Below, one piece after another: positions 33,277 through 45,925 of a stretch of DNA of 64,000 nt. The notes under the pieces are model-generated. The model worked only from the letters and a program-made list of their open reading frames with translations, was not told where the DNA came from and did no database searches. The stretch is from positions 8,928,001 to 8,992,000 of the forward strand of contig JANVAS020000203.1 in assembly GCA_027563935.2 (NCBI GenBank). The letters are read 5' to 3'. The position numbers were made by a program, and so were the translations under genes. The stretch is from Costus lasius. Its lineage: Eukaryota; Streptophyta; Magnoliopsida; Zingiberales; Costaceae. How positions within the stretch are numbered: the stretch's first letter is position 1; each line of letters starts with the position of its first letter.

Positions 33277-34942
33277 TGTTGGGGTATGCCCTTAAGGCTA
33301 ATGTTTGAGGCCTTGGGATTATATCAGTATCATGTATAAACTTAATGTTTATAAAGGCAATGGTTGTTATTCAGGTTGTTACATCATCTGCTGCAATATG
33401 TATACTTCTGAATAATGTCTCAATGCTGTTCAGCTAGGCTGACATGCAGTTTTGTCCTTAGTCGAGATATCTTGGTGAACATGAGACAGCCTTGATATGA
33501 TTGAGACTAATATGTGTTCTAATCTTATAGGATGCTTCGAGCATGGAATAAGATGTAGACTCATGGGTACATTGGATGTACTGGACAGACCCTACTTAGG
33601 ATATTCAATTGCTTGTCACAATGTGAATAATCCTTATATGCAAACAAGTGGCATATTTCCTCTGACTTGAGATCACTTGTGTTTCTAAATGATGATTGGC
33701 ATTGTTTTGAGGTAGTTCAATATCATTTGAAACATAATGGTTATAGACTATCTCGGATAATGAGCATGAGTCATGTTAGGGCACTAGTGATAGATATAGG
33801 ATTGCCGTCTCCTTGTTTGGAGTGTGATGTTCTGTTGGGGCCCCCTGGATGAGATGGTTGAGAAAGTGTATGGCCATACCCAGATGACTATGTTCATCTG
33901 ATCTAACCACTCTCATCATATTGGAATTACAGGCTTGACACGCTTGTCCAATAAGAACATCCAGTGGCAAAGGAAACACATATGTCAAGTGACTTGGGTT
34001 CACACTTGTGCTGTGGTTTGGGTGTAGTCTTGGAAGACTCTTTCCTTTATATCGGGAGACAGTGATGTGTTGCTAGATACCCCTCACTGATCGTGATAAC
34101 GTAAGTTATCGTTACCGACATTTAAAGGAAACCCTTAGGGTCGCACAATTTGATGATATGGCTTACTTAAGTCAGATCGTGTGGACTGAATTATTTTGGT
34201 TCAGTTTAATGGAGTTTAAACTCTGATTGTAAGTGAGATCTGGTCTGATCATGTTTGATTGATTAGGGCTTGAGATCGGTAAGCTTCGATCGAGAGAATT
34301 GATGCTAGATCGGTGAGATCAAGAGCATCAAGAGATGAATGGTTAGATCTTAAGCCTTATGGTTTAATTTGATCTAGACCAATGCTTGGTTTAATTTGGT
34401 CTTTGAACCAAATGTAATTGAACCGGCTCATCAAGTGAGCGCATGGTTCAAAGGGGAGAACATTGCGATTTGTTCACTAAGCGTGAACACTTGAACGTGT
34501 GAGGTTTTACTATTTTTGGAAGTCATGCTTTCCAAAATAGGTAGCACGCCTCACGTTCAAGGGATCGCCCCTATTCTCGCCTCTCTTTCTCTCTTGCTCT
34601 CGGGTGGTGAGACTTCACGCAAAGGAGAAGAGAACAAAACCAAGAGATCATCTCATCTTCCCTTCAAGCGATTAGGAGACTTGGAGATCCTTGCTAGCAC
34701 AAGGAGCGACAAGGAGAAAGCCATTTCTCATCTTGTGTGCGTCACCTTTGGAGGAGAGCCGCTCGCCCTCTTCTTCCAAGTCGCCATCCAAGCAATAGCA
34801 ATGGTATGATCCTTGTGTTGATCTATACATGTTATTAAGTTGATCTATGTTCATACATGCGATCCTAGGAAACCCTAGATTCCGCCCATGCAATTTTTAT
34901 TTGCGCATGCTTTAGGGTTTCGCCCCCTTAGTGGAACTTACA
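33277..34942 (+). repeat. Cop-A 5' LTR
   Basis: 1666 bp from TGTTGGGGTATGCCC to GGAACTTACA, the reverse-complement equivalent of the Cop-B and Cop-C LTRs. The 173 bp of 3' LTR visible at 54002 differ from it at about 2 sites. Confidence 0.95.
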
Positions 34943-34944
34943 AT

Positions 34945-34957
34945 TGGTATCAGAGGC
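34945..34957 (+). other. Cop-A primer-binding site
   Basis: TGGTATCAGAGGC, two bases after the LTR, complements the initiator Met tRNA 3' end with one mismatch relative to TGGTATCAGAGC. Confidence 0.9.
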
Positions 34958-35435
34958 AAGTTCATGTATGAATCATATGATTGCTTGTTTTTGTGATCCT
35001 TGTTTGCGCTTATGAATAGATCTAAATGACATGCGAAAACACATGATAGATGATCATACGAAAATATGATGTATGCTTTACATTGGCGCATGTATATTGT
35101 TGGCGCATGTTGTAGTTTTTCATCAAACTCTTTTACTTGCGCGCATCCATTAGATCTAAGCGCCTACTTTAAAACTTAGACGGGTTATTAGGGTTGAAGT
35201 CATCGTCCTGTCAAGACCCAACAGTCTGATCAGACTATCTGACAGCCTAGATGGGTCGACCAGATGGCACCTATGCGCAAGCATGAGGTGGCTATAGGTC
35301 GACTGCTGAAAGGCGTGTAGCGATGTCTGATTGAGACAACCGATGAACGCTCATGATTAAGGCCCGGGGTCACACCCGCTTGCCAGAACTCATGAGGGAC
35401 GTTCAGCCCTTAACGCATGCATTGTTGACCATGAG
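34958..35435 (+). other. Cop-A leader, LTR-proximal part
   Basis: Untranslated leader up to the Gyp-1 insertion. It holds the same order of short words as the Cop-B leader and ends with ATGAG (35431-35435), the duplicated target of Gyp-1. Confidence 0.8.
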
Positions 35436-36088
35436 TGTAACGCCCTTGATTTTCTGAATTATGATTTAAGGTTAGAAATTCAGTTTCTGTATTTTTATCG
35501 GTTAAAATTTGGGGATTTTTACCTAAGTGTAGGAATTTTCCTACAGGGCAAAAATAATTATTTTGGTTGGGGATTTGAACCCTCAACCTTGATTCTTTGC
35601 TTCTGGAATTCTTCCACCGTGATGGCGCATATTTCTGATGTTATTGGAGTGGCGCATGGTGGTTAAGCCCAGGTAAGCCCATTAAAGCCGATTTCCACTT
35701 AAGTTAATTGGGTTATTGGATCTTGGATCCGTTTGGGGTGAAAAAAAAAAAAGGGGGAAAATTCGTGAGAGCTCCTCTCCCTCACGATTTTTGGTTTGTT
35801 TCTTGCCCTAGCCGCCTGTGTTGTCGCCCCTCACGGTGCTTGGCGCCTCCTGCAAATTTCTGACGCTGGTGGTGGCAGACTGGTGGTGGACGAACTTTCT
35901 GGAGATCCCTGATCCTCTGTTTTGGCGTTTTCTCTGTGGGCGATTTTTTTTCTGGTGAGTAATTCGATCCTAAGGAGTCTAATCCGCTAAATTGTAGATT
36001 ATCATTCAATTAAAATTCGTTAATTGCAATGATTATCTGTATGAACCAAAAGTCTGCAAGTAAATCTTATTCTGGTTTTCGTTAATCT

Positions 36089-36660
36089 GACCTTTGTGTA
36101 CTATAACCCCAATATCTCATGGCATATAGATCCAAATCGCACGAAATAAATTTTGTATGAAACTAGATACATTCGGCTTTAATTTGAATATGATATCGAC
36201 CATATCCGAACTGTATTCGTATTTCAATTTGTATTGCAATCTAGCTGTACAAAATCAGTTTTCTGGAAATCTGGATTTCGACCTTTATGTGTTCGAACCA
36301 TCATATCTCCCTAGGTATAGCTCGAAATCTTGTCAAATCAGTTTTATTAGAAATTAGACTTGAAGGGGTTCATTTTTACTACCATGTTGCCTATTTTCTG
36401 TTAGTTATTGGATCTGAAATTTGTGTCGCAATTCTGATATACGAATCTGTTTTCTGAAATTCTGAAATCCCGACCTTTCTATGTTCGAACACCCATACCT
36501 TCCTGGTTATAACTCCAAATCCGACGGATTCAGTTTTATTGGAAAGTAGATTCAAATAGCTTCATTTTGAATACAATATTGACTAGCTTTGGTTCGAAAT
36601 TGGACCAAAAATATATGTTGCAATCTGACAATATAAATCTACTATGTTTTGGTTAGACGA
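36089..36660 (+). repeat. Three degenerate units of about 191 bp in the Gyp-1 5' LTR
   Basis: GACCTTT followed by a TTCGAAC- or CTATAAC-like word starts units at 36089, 36280 and 36472, spaced 191 and 192 bp. Each unit repeats the order CATATCTCC-like, AAATC, CAGTTTTATTNGAAANTAGA and TTTCTGAAATTCTG words. The same array lies at 44207, 54832 and 62228 in the other LTRs. Confidence 0.65.
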
Positions 36661-37427
36661 ATATTCCCTTGTGAGAAAAATTTATCCTGTATGGTTTAAT
36701 CTCTTAAATTGTGGTCTGTAGTTCTTCTAAAATTTATTTGCTTGATGAGAAATTTTAGAGAAAACAAAATTGGGGATTTAACTAAGAACTTAGGAATTTT
36801 CGAAAATCATGGTTCGAGCCAATTTTGGGGCTTTTGTCAATTTTCTTCACGAACGTGTAATTAAAATTATCTGTAGTGGGGGACTGAAATTATTTACATG
36901 AAATTTGTACGTTCTGTTAAGGTTCTGAAAGTGGCGCCCCTTACAGTAATTTTATAGCTCACGGTTTTAGAAATTTTGAGGAGATTATTTCATGAATAAT
37001 TTCTGTTCTGTGTTTAAATGTTTGTTATATGAATAATTTCTGTTCTGTATTTAATTGTTTGTTATGTGGATATTTCCTGTTCTGTTTATATGTTGTGAAG
37101 TTTCTGAAAACCTTGAATGTGTTAAAACATTTGTGAGAACATAGAATGGTTTGACATGAATTAAGGTTAGTTGTAAGGAATTCACTCATATAAATTCTGT
37201 TCTGTGTTTAAGGACTGGATATTTGGGTGTGTCATCTTCTGGTTTGTTAGACTTTGGGCATAATGTAAGAATTAAGTAGTGGTTGGTCCTACTCCTCCGT
37301 TTTAGTACAATCTGTTCTGTAAAATTATGCCCTAGTGTAGCACTCTTCCGTGTCCTTACCCTCCTTCTGTGGCGCTGTAATGGTGCTGATAGTCTACTAC
37401 GACCCGTGAGACACTATTTCTGTTCTG

Positions 37428-37807
37428 TTCTGGGTATTGGAGGCCAGAGTGCCACGTCCTAACAAGACGGGGGCCACCCACTGATACCTCCTCTACCATT
37501 CAGTTCTGGGTATTGGAGGCCAGAGTGCCACGTCCTAACAAGACGGGGGCCACCCACTGATACCTCCTCTACCATTCAGTTCTTGGTATTGGAGGCCAGA
37601 GTGCCACGTCCTAACAAGACGGGGGCCACCCACTGATACCTCCTCTACCATTCAGTTCTGGGTATTGGAGGCCAGAGTGCCACGTCCTAACAAGACGGGG
37701 GCCACCCACTGATACCTCCTCTACCATTCTGTTCTGGGTATTGGAGACCAGAGTGCCACGTCCTGACAAGACGGGGGCCACCCACTGATATCTCCTCTAC
37801 CATTCTG
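37428..37807 (+). repeat. Five 76-bp tandem repeats in the Gyp-1 5' LTR
   Basis: Five head-to-tail units of exactly 76 bp, each starting TTCTGGGTATTGG and ending CTCTACCATTC. Units 1-4 are nearly identical; unit 5 is diverged (GGAGACC, CTGACAAG, GATATCTCC), typical of an array that expands from one side. Repeated at 45546-45925. Confidence 0.95.
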
Positions 37808-38829
37808 TTTCTGATATGCATGCATTGTCTCGTCCTCGGCAGAGGTGGGGTCAGACCTTCTGTGGTCATCAGGCCTTCTGTGGCCTTTCTGTTTCCGATG
37901 TAGACTATCCGTTTGGACTCTGAAAATTCTGATTTTCTGTCTGTCAGTTCTGATTTCTGTAGTTCTGTTTTGATCTGTATTTAGATGTATTAGGCGGTGT
38001 GGTTAGTTGGTATGGGTTGGTATATTCATATCCTACCTGCTTGAAGCCTATTGTTACAAGTATCTGTATTTGATTGTGTTTTGTTTCTGATATGAGTGTG
38101 CATGTTAAGCTGATTTATTTTATCTGTTAAATAAAAGAATTTCAACTTAAGCATGATATTTTTGATGTGTACTATGGATGACTTTTAGTGTCTTTTACTC
38201 ACTGAGCTTTTTAGCTCTCCTCCGTTGTTTAAATGTTTTCAGGTGAGACATCAAGACAGTAATCGCTACAGCTAATTGTTATGATGCTAATGTTTGATGT
38301 AATTTCTAAGAATTTTCTTCTAAAAATTTATCAGGCCTGCGTGCCTAATTTGTTATGACTTATGTGACACGTTTTATCTCCTGAGGGCTTATGCCTATTT
38401 TCAGGATATTATATTATAGTTGTCTCGTTTAAATTATTGGATACGAGTCTTGGATTCTTTTATTGAATTGGTTCTTATTTTGAAATGTCCGATTTGAGAT
38501 GTGTAACCGAATTTGTGTTGTTTTAGTATTTGAATAATCAGTTCTGCATATTTCTGAAATTCCACATATGTGTAGTGTGGACATTTGTTGTTGTTACATG
38601 TGTGTCTGTGCAGCAGTAGTTTAGTATACTTGCTGCCGGATTTTTTTCTGAACTTCCGGATTTCTATTTCCTAGTAAATCGATCCTACTCAGTTCTATGC
38701 GGTTTTCAGTTCCGTAGTAATGTCCTTCGATGCCGCTTTCTTCTTGTGTATTAATGGAAGAGTAAAATTTTTTTTAGCCCCGTATTTTACTTGTATGCGT
38801 GTGGGGTGTGTTCTGAGGGATGTTACAGA

Positions 38830-38840
38830 TGGTATCAGAG
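38830..38840 (+). other. Gyp-1 primer-binding site
   Basis: TGGTATCAGAG starts two bases after the LTR end at 38827 (initiator Met tRNA). Confidence 0.92.
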
Positions 38841-38973
38841 GAATTTTACTAGCAATTAGAAACTCCGGGGAAGGAAAACTCTGTTTGTGTATTGCTAGAA
38901 ACCAAGTTAGGATCTGATTTGTGATTGAATATTGGTTGTTATTCTACTGTGTTATGTGATGCAGGTAAACATA

Positions 38974-41900
38974 ATGGTGCGACCAAGAGCTAGCAGTAGC
39001 AAAGGTGATCAACAGCCTGATCTGAGGCAGACCATGGAGGCTATGACTGCTATGATGCAACAACAGAACGCATTCATTCAGCAGCAAACTCAGATGATGC
39101 AGCAGCAGCAGGCGCAGCACATGGAGGTTCAGCAACAGTTATTGCAGCGGCTGTCGCAGACACAGTCTCAGTCACAGGCACAACCGGCTGGTTCTCCTCG
39201 GGGTGATGGCGCACATCAACGATATGCTCGGTTGGTTCGAGAATTTCAGCACCTGAACCCGACTGCATTTTATGGTAGTCCGGGGCCCAGAGCTGCTGAG
39301 GATTGGCTTTTGACACTGGAAAAGATTTTCCAGGTTTTGCGCTGTGATGATGCAGATAAGCTATGTTTGTCTGTCTTCATGTTGCGTGGAGATGCTGAAG
39401 ATTGGTGGAAGGGAGTCGTCAGACTGGCGGCAACTGAATCCAGAGTTGTTGATTGGCAGTACTTCATGATGAAGTTCAATGCTAAGTTTTTCCCCTCTAG
39501 CTTATCTGAGGAGCGCGAGGTGGAGTTTATTCGTCTTGAGCAGGGCGACCTGACGGTGGATCAGTATGAAGCCACATTCGCTCGGTTGTCGGGGTATGCT
39601 CCTCACTTAGTCAACACCGAGGAAAGAAGAGCCAAGAAGTTTCAGCGGGGTTTGAGGAAAGATATCAGGACAAGGGTAGCTATGCTACACTTGGAAACTT
39701 ATGCTGAAGTGGTAGACAGGGCTCGCACTGCTGAGAGGTGCATTGCGGAGATGGCTGCAGATATTATTCCAGTCACTGCACCCGCCCCTACTTCTGTGAC
39801 TTACGCACCCACTCTGGGTGGTAAGGATAAGAAGAATTTCAAGAGGAAGAAAGACAATAAGGGCAGATACCAACCTTATCAGAAGCCAGCTAGCACAGTT
39901 TCTCAGAATGGCAAGAAGTGTCTCCACTGTGGGAGCACTAAACATCAGGATAATGAGTGCTACAGGAAGACTGGCGCTTGCTTCAGATGTGGTAAGGTGG
40001 GGCATATGATTAGGGACTGTCCTATGCCGGATGCTAGAGGACAGGGTCAGGGTGAGAAGGCTACTGTGCAGACTCGCGTGTATGCCATCGCGGAGAGGGA
40101 TGCTTCGGCTTCGAAGTCCGTGGTGGAAGGTACACTTTATGTGTTTAGTTATTTGGCACGCATTCTTTTTGATCCTGGTGCCAATTTATCCTTTGTGTCT
40201 ACATGTTTTGCATCATGTCTGCCTGTGTTGCCTAGGATACTTGATTTCTGTATTTCTGTTCATACACCTATGGGTGAGGCCGTATCTACAGATATAACAT
40301 ACCCTGACTGTTTGATTAAGGTAGAAGGAAATGATTTACCTATTGATTTGATTAGTCTTCCTATGAAAGACTATGACATCATTCTGGGCATGGATTGGCT
40401 GTCTGCCTATCATGCTACTTTAGATTGTTTTGAAAAGCTAATTACTCTGCATCTAAGTGATGGACAGCAACTGGTTATCCAAGGCCGGATTTCAGAACAA
40501 GAGCCTTTGGTGATATCTCATCTGCAGGCCAGGAAGCTTTTAGCCCAGGGCTGCAAGGGGTATCTGGCGCATGTCAAGGTGCAGACTGAGCCTGATTTGG
40601 ATCTGGCTAAAATTCCTGTGGTAAGAGAGTTTGCTGACGTCTTCTCTGATTTATCTGGGTTACCACCCAGCAGAGAAGTTGAGTTTGGTATCGAGTTGTT
40701 GCCAGGCACAGCACCGATATCTAAAGCTCCTTACAGGATGGCAACTTCAGAACTGACAGAGCTGAAGAAGCAACTGGAAGAACTATTAGAGAAGGGGTAT
40801 ATTCGACCCAGTGTTTCTCCATGGGGAGCACCGGTGTTATTTGTGAAGAAGAAGGATGGTACTTTGCGCATGTGCATCGATTACCGTCAACTCAATCAAG
40901 TGACTGTTAAGAATAAGTACCCATTACCCCGTATTGATGATCTCTTTGATCAGTTGCAGGATGCTACTGTATTCTCTAAAATTGATCTGAGGTCTGGCTA
41001 TTATCAGATGAAAGTTCAGGAGGAGGATGTACCTAAAACTGCATTCAGGACCAGGTATGGGCACTACGAATTTCTTGTTATGCCCTTTGGACTGACAAAT
41101 GCCCCTGCGGTGTTTATGGATCTGATGAACAGGGTATTTCATGAACTCCTGGACAAATGTGTGGTCGTCTTCATTGATGATATTCTGATCTACTCCAAGA
41201 ATGCGCAAGATCACTCTCAGGATTTGCGCAAAGTGCTGGAGATTCTGAGGCTGAAGCAGCTGTATGCTAAGGCCAGCAAATGCGAGTTCTGGCTAAATCA
41301 GATTGGCTTTCTAGGGCACATTATTTCTGATCAGGGTGTGTCTGTGGATCCAGTGAAGGTGGAGGCCATTCTTCACTGGGGAAGACCAACTACAGCGACT
41401 GAGGTCAGAAGTTTTCTGGGCTTAGCTGGATATTACCGCCGCTTTGTGGAAGGTTTTTCCAAGCTGGCAGGTCCTCTGACTAAGCTAACTAGAAAAAATT
41501 TAAAGTTTGAGTGGTCTGATGATTGTGAGTCTAGTTTTCAGGAACTGAAAAAGAGACTGACCAGTGCTCCTATCCTCATCATTCCCTGTGATGGAGAGAA
41601 GTTCACTGTTTACACTGATGCCTCTGGTAAGGGTCTGGGTGCTGTACTGATGCAGCAAGGAAAGGTAGTCGCTTATGCTTCAAGGCAACTCAAGGACTAT
41701 GAAGTAAACTACCCCACTCATGATCTGGAGTTGGCAGCTGTAGTTTTTGCCTTGAAAATCTGGAGGCACTATCTGTTTGGACAGACATTTGAATTGTTTA
41801 CAGATCACCAAAGCTTGAAGTATATCTTCACTCAGAAAGAGCTGAATATGAGACAGAGGCGATGGCTTGAATTGATAAAGGATTATGACTTCACCATCCA

Positions 41901-43524
41901 GTATCAGTCTGGTAAAGCCAATGTGGTGGCTGATGCTCTTAGTCGGTATCCTGTGACTCAGATAGCTGCACTACGAGTCCAGGAGTGGCGACTATTGCAG
42001 GAGTTCAGTGACATGCATCTGAGTGTGACTCCGGGTGAGAGAGGCGGTCTTCTGGCTTCTCTCAGGGTTCAGTCAGACCTACTGCAGACTCTGAGATCAG
42101 GGCAGCAGTCAGATCAGGATATTCTACGGTGGAAAGAGAGGTCTGAGCAAGGCTGGGATGAGAATTTCAGTATGTCGGATGATGGTCTCCTCAGATTCCG
42201 TGGAAGGGTCTGTGTCCCTGAGGACCCTGAGTTGAGAAATGACATTCTTAAGGAAAGTCATTGCACTAAGTATACCGTTCATCCTGGTAGTACCAAGATG
42301 TATCAGGATCTGAAAAAGACTTTCTGGTGGCATGGTATGAAGAAGGATGTGCATTTGTTTGTGTCCAGATGTTTGACTTGCCAAACCGTGAAGGCTGAGC
42401 ATCAGAGGCCGGGCGGTTTGATGCAGTCTCTCCCTATTCCTCAGTGGAAGTGGGAGCATATCAGTATGGACTTTGTGTGTGGACTGCCCAATACCAGAAG
42501 GAATCATGATGCCGTATGGGTGATTGTGGACAGACTCACGAAGTCAGCTCACTTCTTACCGATTAAAATGACTTACAGTTTGGATCGGTTAGCAAAACTG
42601 TACATCGATGAGATTGTCAGATTACATGGAGTTCCTTTGGACATTGTCTCTGATCGTGATCCTCGATTTCTGTCCAGGTTTTGGAAGAAATTACAGGAAG
42701 ATTTGGGAACTAATCTGAGTTTTAGCACTGCATATCATCCTCAATCTGATGGTCAAACAGAGAGAACTATTCAGACACTGGAGGATCTTCTGAGATCTTA
42801 TGTGGTTGACTGGTCTGTTGAGTGGGATCTGGACTTATCACTAATAGAGTTCACCTACAACAATAGCTTTCACTCTAGCATACAGATGGCTCCGTATGAG
42901 GCCCTATATGGGAGGAAATGCAGAACGCCTATATGCTGGGAGGAAACTGGGGACAGAACAGTGCTAAGGTCTGATGCTGTTCAGGAAGCCACTGAGAAGA
43001 TCAGAGAAATTCAGAGAAAAATGAAGATTGCTCAGGATAGACAGAAGAGTTATGCTGATGTGAGGCGGCGTCCTCTTGAGTTTTTGGTGGGAGAGCATGT
43101 TTTCCTAAAGGTCTCGCCTATGAAAGGGGTGATGAGATTTGGGAAGAGAGGAAAATTGAGTCCCAGGTACATTGGTCCCTTTGATATCATTGAGAGGGTT
43201 GGACCTGTGGCATACCGACTTGCTCTACCCCCATCACTGGAACACCTCCATAATGTGTTCTATGTTTCAGCACTCAGAAAATATTGTTCTGATCCTTCTC
43301 ATGTTCTGGAGTTGGAACCTCTCCAGCTTGAAGAGAACATGACTTTTGTGGTGAAACCTCTCAGAATTGAAGATAGAAAAGAGAAAGTGCTGAGGAATAA
43401 GGTTATTCCACTTGTGAAAGTCATCTGGGGAAATCAGTCTGTTGAAGAAGCCTCTTGGGAGGTTGAAGCAGATATGAGAAAGGAGCATCCTCACCTGTTC
43501 AGTGACGGGCTTGGTCAGCTTTAG
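38974..43524 (+). CDS. gag-pol: Gyp-1 gag-pol polyprotein, intact 1516 aa
   Basis: I take ATG at 38974 (MVRPRAS), 147 bp after the LTR; the frame is also open upstream to 38932. The N-terminus is Gln-rich. Gag has two CCHC knuckles, [14 protein letters not shown] at 316-329 and [14 protein letters not shown] at 336-349. Protease has FDPGAN (Asp400). RT has FIDD at 733-736, and RNase H has YTDASG from 880. The integrase zinc region has His near 1103 and CLTC downstream; the catalytic triad is Asp1166, Asp1227 and Glu1263, the last pair separated by 35 residues. The C-terminus after LRKYCSD has a chromodomain-like [16 protein letters not shown] segment. No stop or frameshift. It could supply proteins in trans to Gyp-2. 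Confidence 0.95.
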   Translation: MVRPRASSSKGDQQPDLRQTMEAMTAMMQQQNAFIQQQTQMMQQQQAQHMEVQQQLLQRLSQTQSQSQAQPAGSPRGDGAHQRYARLVREFQHLNPTAFYGSPGPRAAEDWLLTLEKIFQVLRCDDADKLCLSVFMLRGDAEDWWKGVVRLAATESRVVDWQYFMMKFNAKFFPSSLSEEREVEFIRLEQGDLTVDQYEATFARLSGYAPHLVNTEERRAKKFQRGLRKDIRTRVAMLHLETYAEVVDRARTAERCIAEMAADIIPVTAPAPTSVTYAPTLGGKDKKNFKRKKDNKGRYQPYQKPASTVSQNGKKCLHCGSTKHQDNECYRKTGACFRCGKVGHMIRDCPMPDARGQGQGEKATVQTRVYAIAERDASASKSVVEGTLYVFSYLARILFDPGANLSFVSTCFASCLPVLPRILDFCISVHTPMGEAVSTDITYPDCLIKVEGNDLPIDLISLPMKDYDIILGMDWLSAYHATLDCFEKLITLHLSDGQQLVIQGRISEQEPLVISHLQARKLLAQGCKGYLAHVKVQTEPDLDLAKIPVVREFADVFSDLSGLPPSREVEFGIELLPGTAPISKAPYRMATSELTELKKQLEELLEKGYIRPSVSPWGAPVLFVKKKDGTLRMCIDYRQLNQVTVKNKYPLPRIDDLFDQLQDATVFSKIDLRSGYYQMKVQEEDVPKTAFRTRYGHYEFLVMPFGLTNAPAVFMDLMNRVFHELLDKCVVVFIDDILIYSKNAQDHSQDLRKVLEILRLKQLYAKASKCEFWLNQIGFLGHIISDQGVSVDPVKVEAILHWGRPTTATEVRSFLGLAGYYRRFVEGFSKLAGPLTKLTRKNLKFEWSDDCESSFQELKKRLTSAPILIIPCDGEKFTVYTDASGKGLGAVLMQQGKVVAYASRQLKDYEVNYPTHDLELAAVVFALKIWRHYLFGQTFELFTDHQSLKYIFTQKELNMRQRRWLELIKDYDFTIQYQSGKANVVADALSRYPVTQIAALRVQEWRLLQEFSDMHLSVTPGERGGLLASLRVQSDLLQTLRSGQQSDQDILRWKERSEQGWDENFSMSDDGLLRFRGRVCVPEDPELRNDILKESHCTKYTVHPGSTKMYQDLKKTFWWHGMKKDVHLFVSRCLTCQTVKAEHQRPGGLMQSLPIPQWKWEHISMDFVCGLPNTRRNHDAVWVIVDRLTKSAHFLPIKMTYSLDRLAKLYIDEIVRLHGVPLDIVSDRDPRFLSRFWKKLQEDLGTNLSFSTAYHPQSDGQTERTIQTLEDLLRSYVVDWSVEWDLDLSLIEFTYNNSFHSSIQMAPYEALYGRKCRTPICWEETGDRTVLRSDAVQEATEKIREIQRKMKIAQDRQKSYADVRRRPLEFLVGEHVFLKVSPMKGVMRFGKRGKLSPRYIGPFDIIERVGPVAYRLALPPSLEHLHNVFYVSALRKYCSDPSHVLELEPLQLEENMTFVVKPLRIEDRKEKVLRNKVIPLVKVIWGNQSVEEASWEVEADMRKEHPHLFSDGLGQL

Positions 43525-43540
43525 GGGACTAAAGCTCTAT

Positions 43541-43553
43541 AAGGGGGGGAGGA
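43541..43553 (+). other. Gyp-1 polypurine tract
   Basis: AAGGGGGGGAGGA directly precedes the 3' LTR start TGTAACGCCC at 43554. Confidence 0.88.
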
Positions 43554-45545
43554 TGTAACGCCCTTGATTTTCTGAATTATGATTTAAGGTTAGAAATTCA
43601 GTTTCTGTATTTTTATCGGATAAAATTTGGGGATTTTTACCTAAGTGTAGGAATTTTCCTACAGGGCAAAAATAATTATTTTGGTTGGGGATTTGAACCC
43701 TCAACCTTGATTCTTTGCTTCTGGAATTCTTCCACCGTGATGGCGCATATTTCTGATGTTATTGGAGTGGCGCATGGTGGTTAAGCCCAGGTAAGCCCAT
43801 TAAAGCCGATTTCCACTTAAGTTAATTGGGTTATTGGATCTTGGATCCGTTTGGGGTGAAAAAAAAAAAGGGGGGGAAATTCGTGAGAGCTCCTCTCCCT
43901 CACGATTTTTGGTTTGTTTCTTGCCCTAGCCGCCTGTGTTGTCGCCCCTCACTGTGCTTGGCGCCTCCTGCAAATTTCTGACGCTGGTGGTGGCAGACTG
44001 GTGGTGGACGAACTTTCTGGAGATCCCTGATCCTCTGTTTTGGCGTTTTCTCTGTGGGCGATTTTTTTTCTGGTGAGTAATTCGATCCTAAGGAGTCTAA
44101 TCCGCTAAATTGTAGATTATCATTCAATTAAAATTCGTTAATTGCAATGATTATCTGTATGAACCAAAAGTCTGCAAGTAAATCTTATTCTGGTTTTCGT
44201 TAATCTGACCTTTGTGTACTATAACCCCAATATCTCATGGCATATAGATCCAAATCGCACGAAATAAATTTTGTATGAAACTAGATACATTCGGCTTTAA
44301 TTTGAATATGATATCGACCATATCCGAACTGTATTCATATTTCAATTTGTATTGCAATCTAGCTGTACAAAATCAGTTTTCTGGAAATCTGGATTTCGAC
44401 CTTTATGTGTTCGAACCATCATATCTCCCTAGGTATAGCTCGAAATCTTGTCAAATCAGTTTTATTAGAAAGTAGACTTGAAGGGGTTCATTTTGACTAC
44501 CATGTTGCCTATTTTCTGTTAGTTATTGGATCTGAAATTTGTGTCGCAATTCTGATATACGAATCTGTTTTCTGAAATTCTGAAATCCCGACCTTTCTAT
44601 GTTCGAACACCCATACCTTCCCGGTTATAACTCCAAATCCGACGGATTCAGTTTTATTGGAAAGTAGATTCAAATAGCTTCATTTTGAATACAATATTGA
44701 CTAGCTTTGGTTCGAAATTGGACCAAAAATATATGTTGCAATCTGACAATATAAATCTACTATGTTTTGGTTAGACGAATATTCCCTTGTGAGAAAAATT
44801 TATCCTGTATGGTTTAATCTCTTAAATTGTGGTCTGTAGTTCTTCTAAAATTTATTTGCTTGATGCGAAATTTTAGAGAAAACAAAATTGGGGATTTAAC
44901 TAAGAACTTAGGAATTTTCGAAAATCATGGTTCGAGCCAATTTTGGGGCTTTTGTCAATTTTCTTCACGAACGTGTAATTAAAATTATCTGTAGTGGGGG
45001 ACTGAAATTATTTACATGAAATTTGTACGTTCTGTTAAGGTTCTGAAAGTGGCGCCCCTTACAGTAATTTTATAGCTCACGGTTTTAGAAATTTTGAGGA
45101 GATTATTTCATGAATAATTTCTGTTCTGTGTTTAAATGTTTGTTATATGAATAATTTATGTTCTGTATTTAATTGTTTGTTATGTGGATATTTCCTGTTC
45201 TGTTTATATGTTGTGAAGTTTCTGAAAACCTTGAATGTGTTAAAATATTTGTGAGAACATAGAATGGTTTGACATGAATTAAGGTTAGTTGTAAGGAATT
45301 CACTCATATAAATTCTGTTCTGTGTTTAAGGACTGGATATTTGGGTGTGTCATCTTCTGGTTTGTTAGACTTTGGGCATAATGTAAGAATTAAGTAGTGG
45401 TTGGTCCTACTCCTCCGTTTTAGTACAATCTGTTCTGTAAAATTATGCCCTAGTGTAGCACTCTTCCGTGTCCTTACCCTCCTTCTGTGGCGCTGTAATG
45501 GTGCTGATAGTCTACTACGACCCGTGAGACACTATTTCTGTTCTG

Positions 45546-45925
45546 TTCTGGGTATTGGAGGCCAGAGTGCCACGTCCTAACAAGACGGGGGCCACCCACT
45601 GATACCTCCTCTACCATTCAGTTCTGGGTATTGGAGGCCAGAGTGCCACGTCCTAACAAGACGGGGGCCACCCACTGATACCTCCTCTACCATTCAGTTC
45701 TTGGTATTGGAGGCCAGAGTGCCACGTCCTAACAAGACGGGGGCCACCCACTGATACCTCCTCTACCATTCAGTTCTGGGTATTGGAGGCCAGAGTGCCA
45801 CGTCCTAACAAGACGGGGGCCACCCACTGATACCTCCTCTACCATTCTGTTCTGGGTATTGGAGACCAGAGTGCCACGTCCTGACAAGACGGGGGCCACC
45901 CACTGATATCTCCTCTACCATTCTG
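45546..45925 (+). repeat. Five 76-bp tandem repeats in the Gyp-1 3' LTR
   Basis: The same five units as at 37428-37807, including the TTCTTGG variant in unit 3 and the diverged fifth unit. The array has therefore neither gained nor lost a unit since insertion. Confidence 0.95.

Larger units (their letters stand above)
35436..38827 (+). repeat. Gyp-1 5' LTR
   Basis: 3392 bp from TGTAACGCCC to GGGATGTTACA. Notable internal structure: an 18-bp window at 35763-35787 with TCGTGAG/CTCACGA arms, three degenerate units of about 191 bp, ATGAATAATTTCTGTTCTG words 38 bp apart near 36992-37048, and five 76-bp tandem units. Short antisense and sense ORFs inside are not conserved as genes. Confidence 0.96.

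Noticed and set aside
34041..34056. TATA box in the copia LTR (TTTATATC, with TATAAAG on the opposite strand)
   Set aside because: The better match is antisense to the element and no start-site evidence exists, so I did not call a promoter.
37428..37807. Possible CRISPR-like array (regular direct repeats)
   Set aside because: The units are contiguous 76-bp tandem repeats without unique spacers, lie inside a plant retrotransposon LTR and are duplicated with that LTR.
38720..38917. 65-aa ORF across the Gyp-1 LTR end, with relatives at 48649 and 57459
   Set aside because: It crosses the LTR border and primer site and recurs only because the LTR does. The versions diverge after the border.
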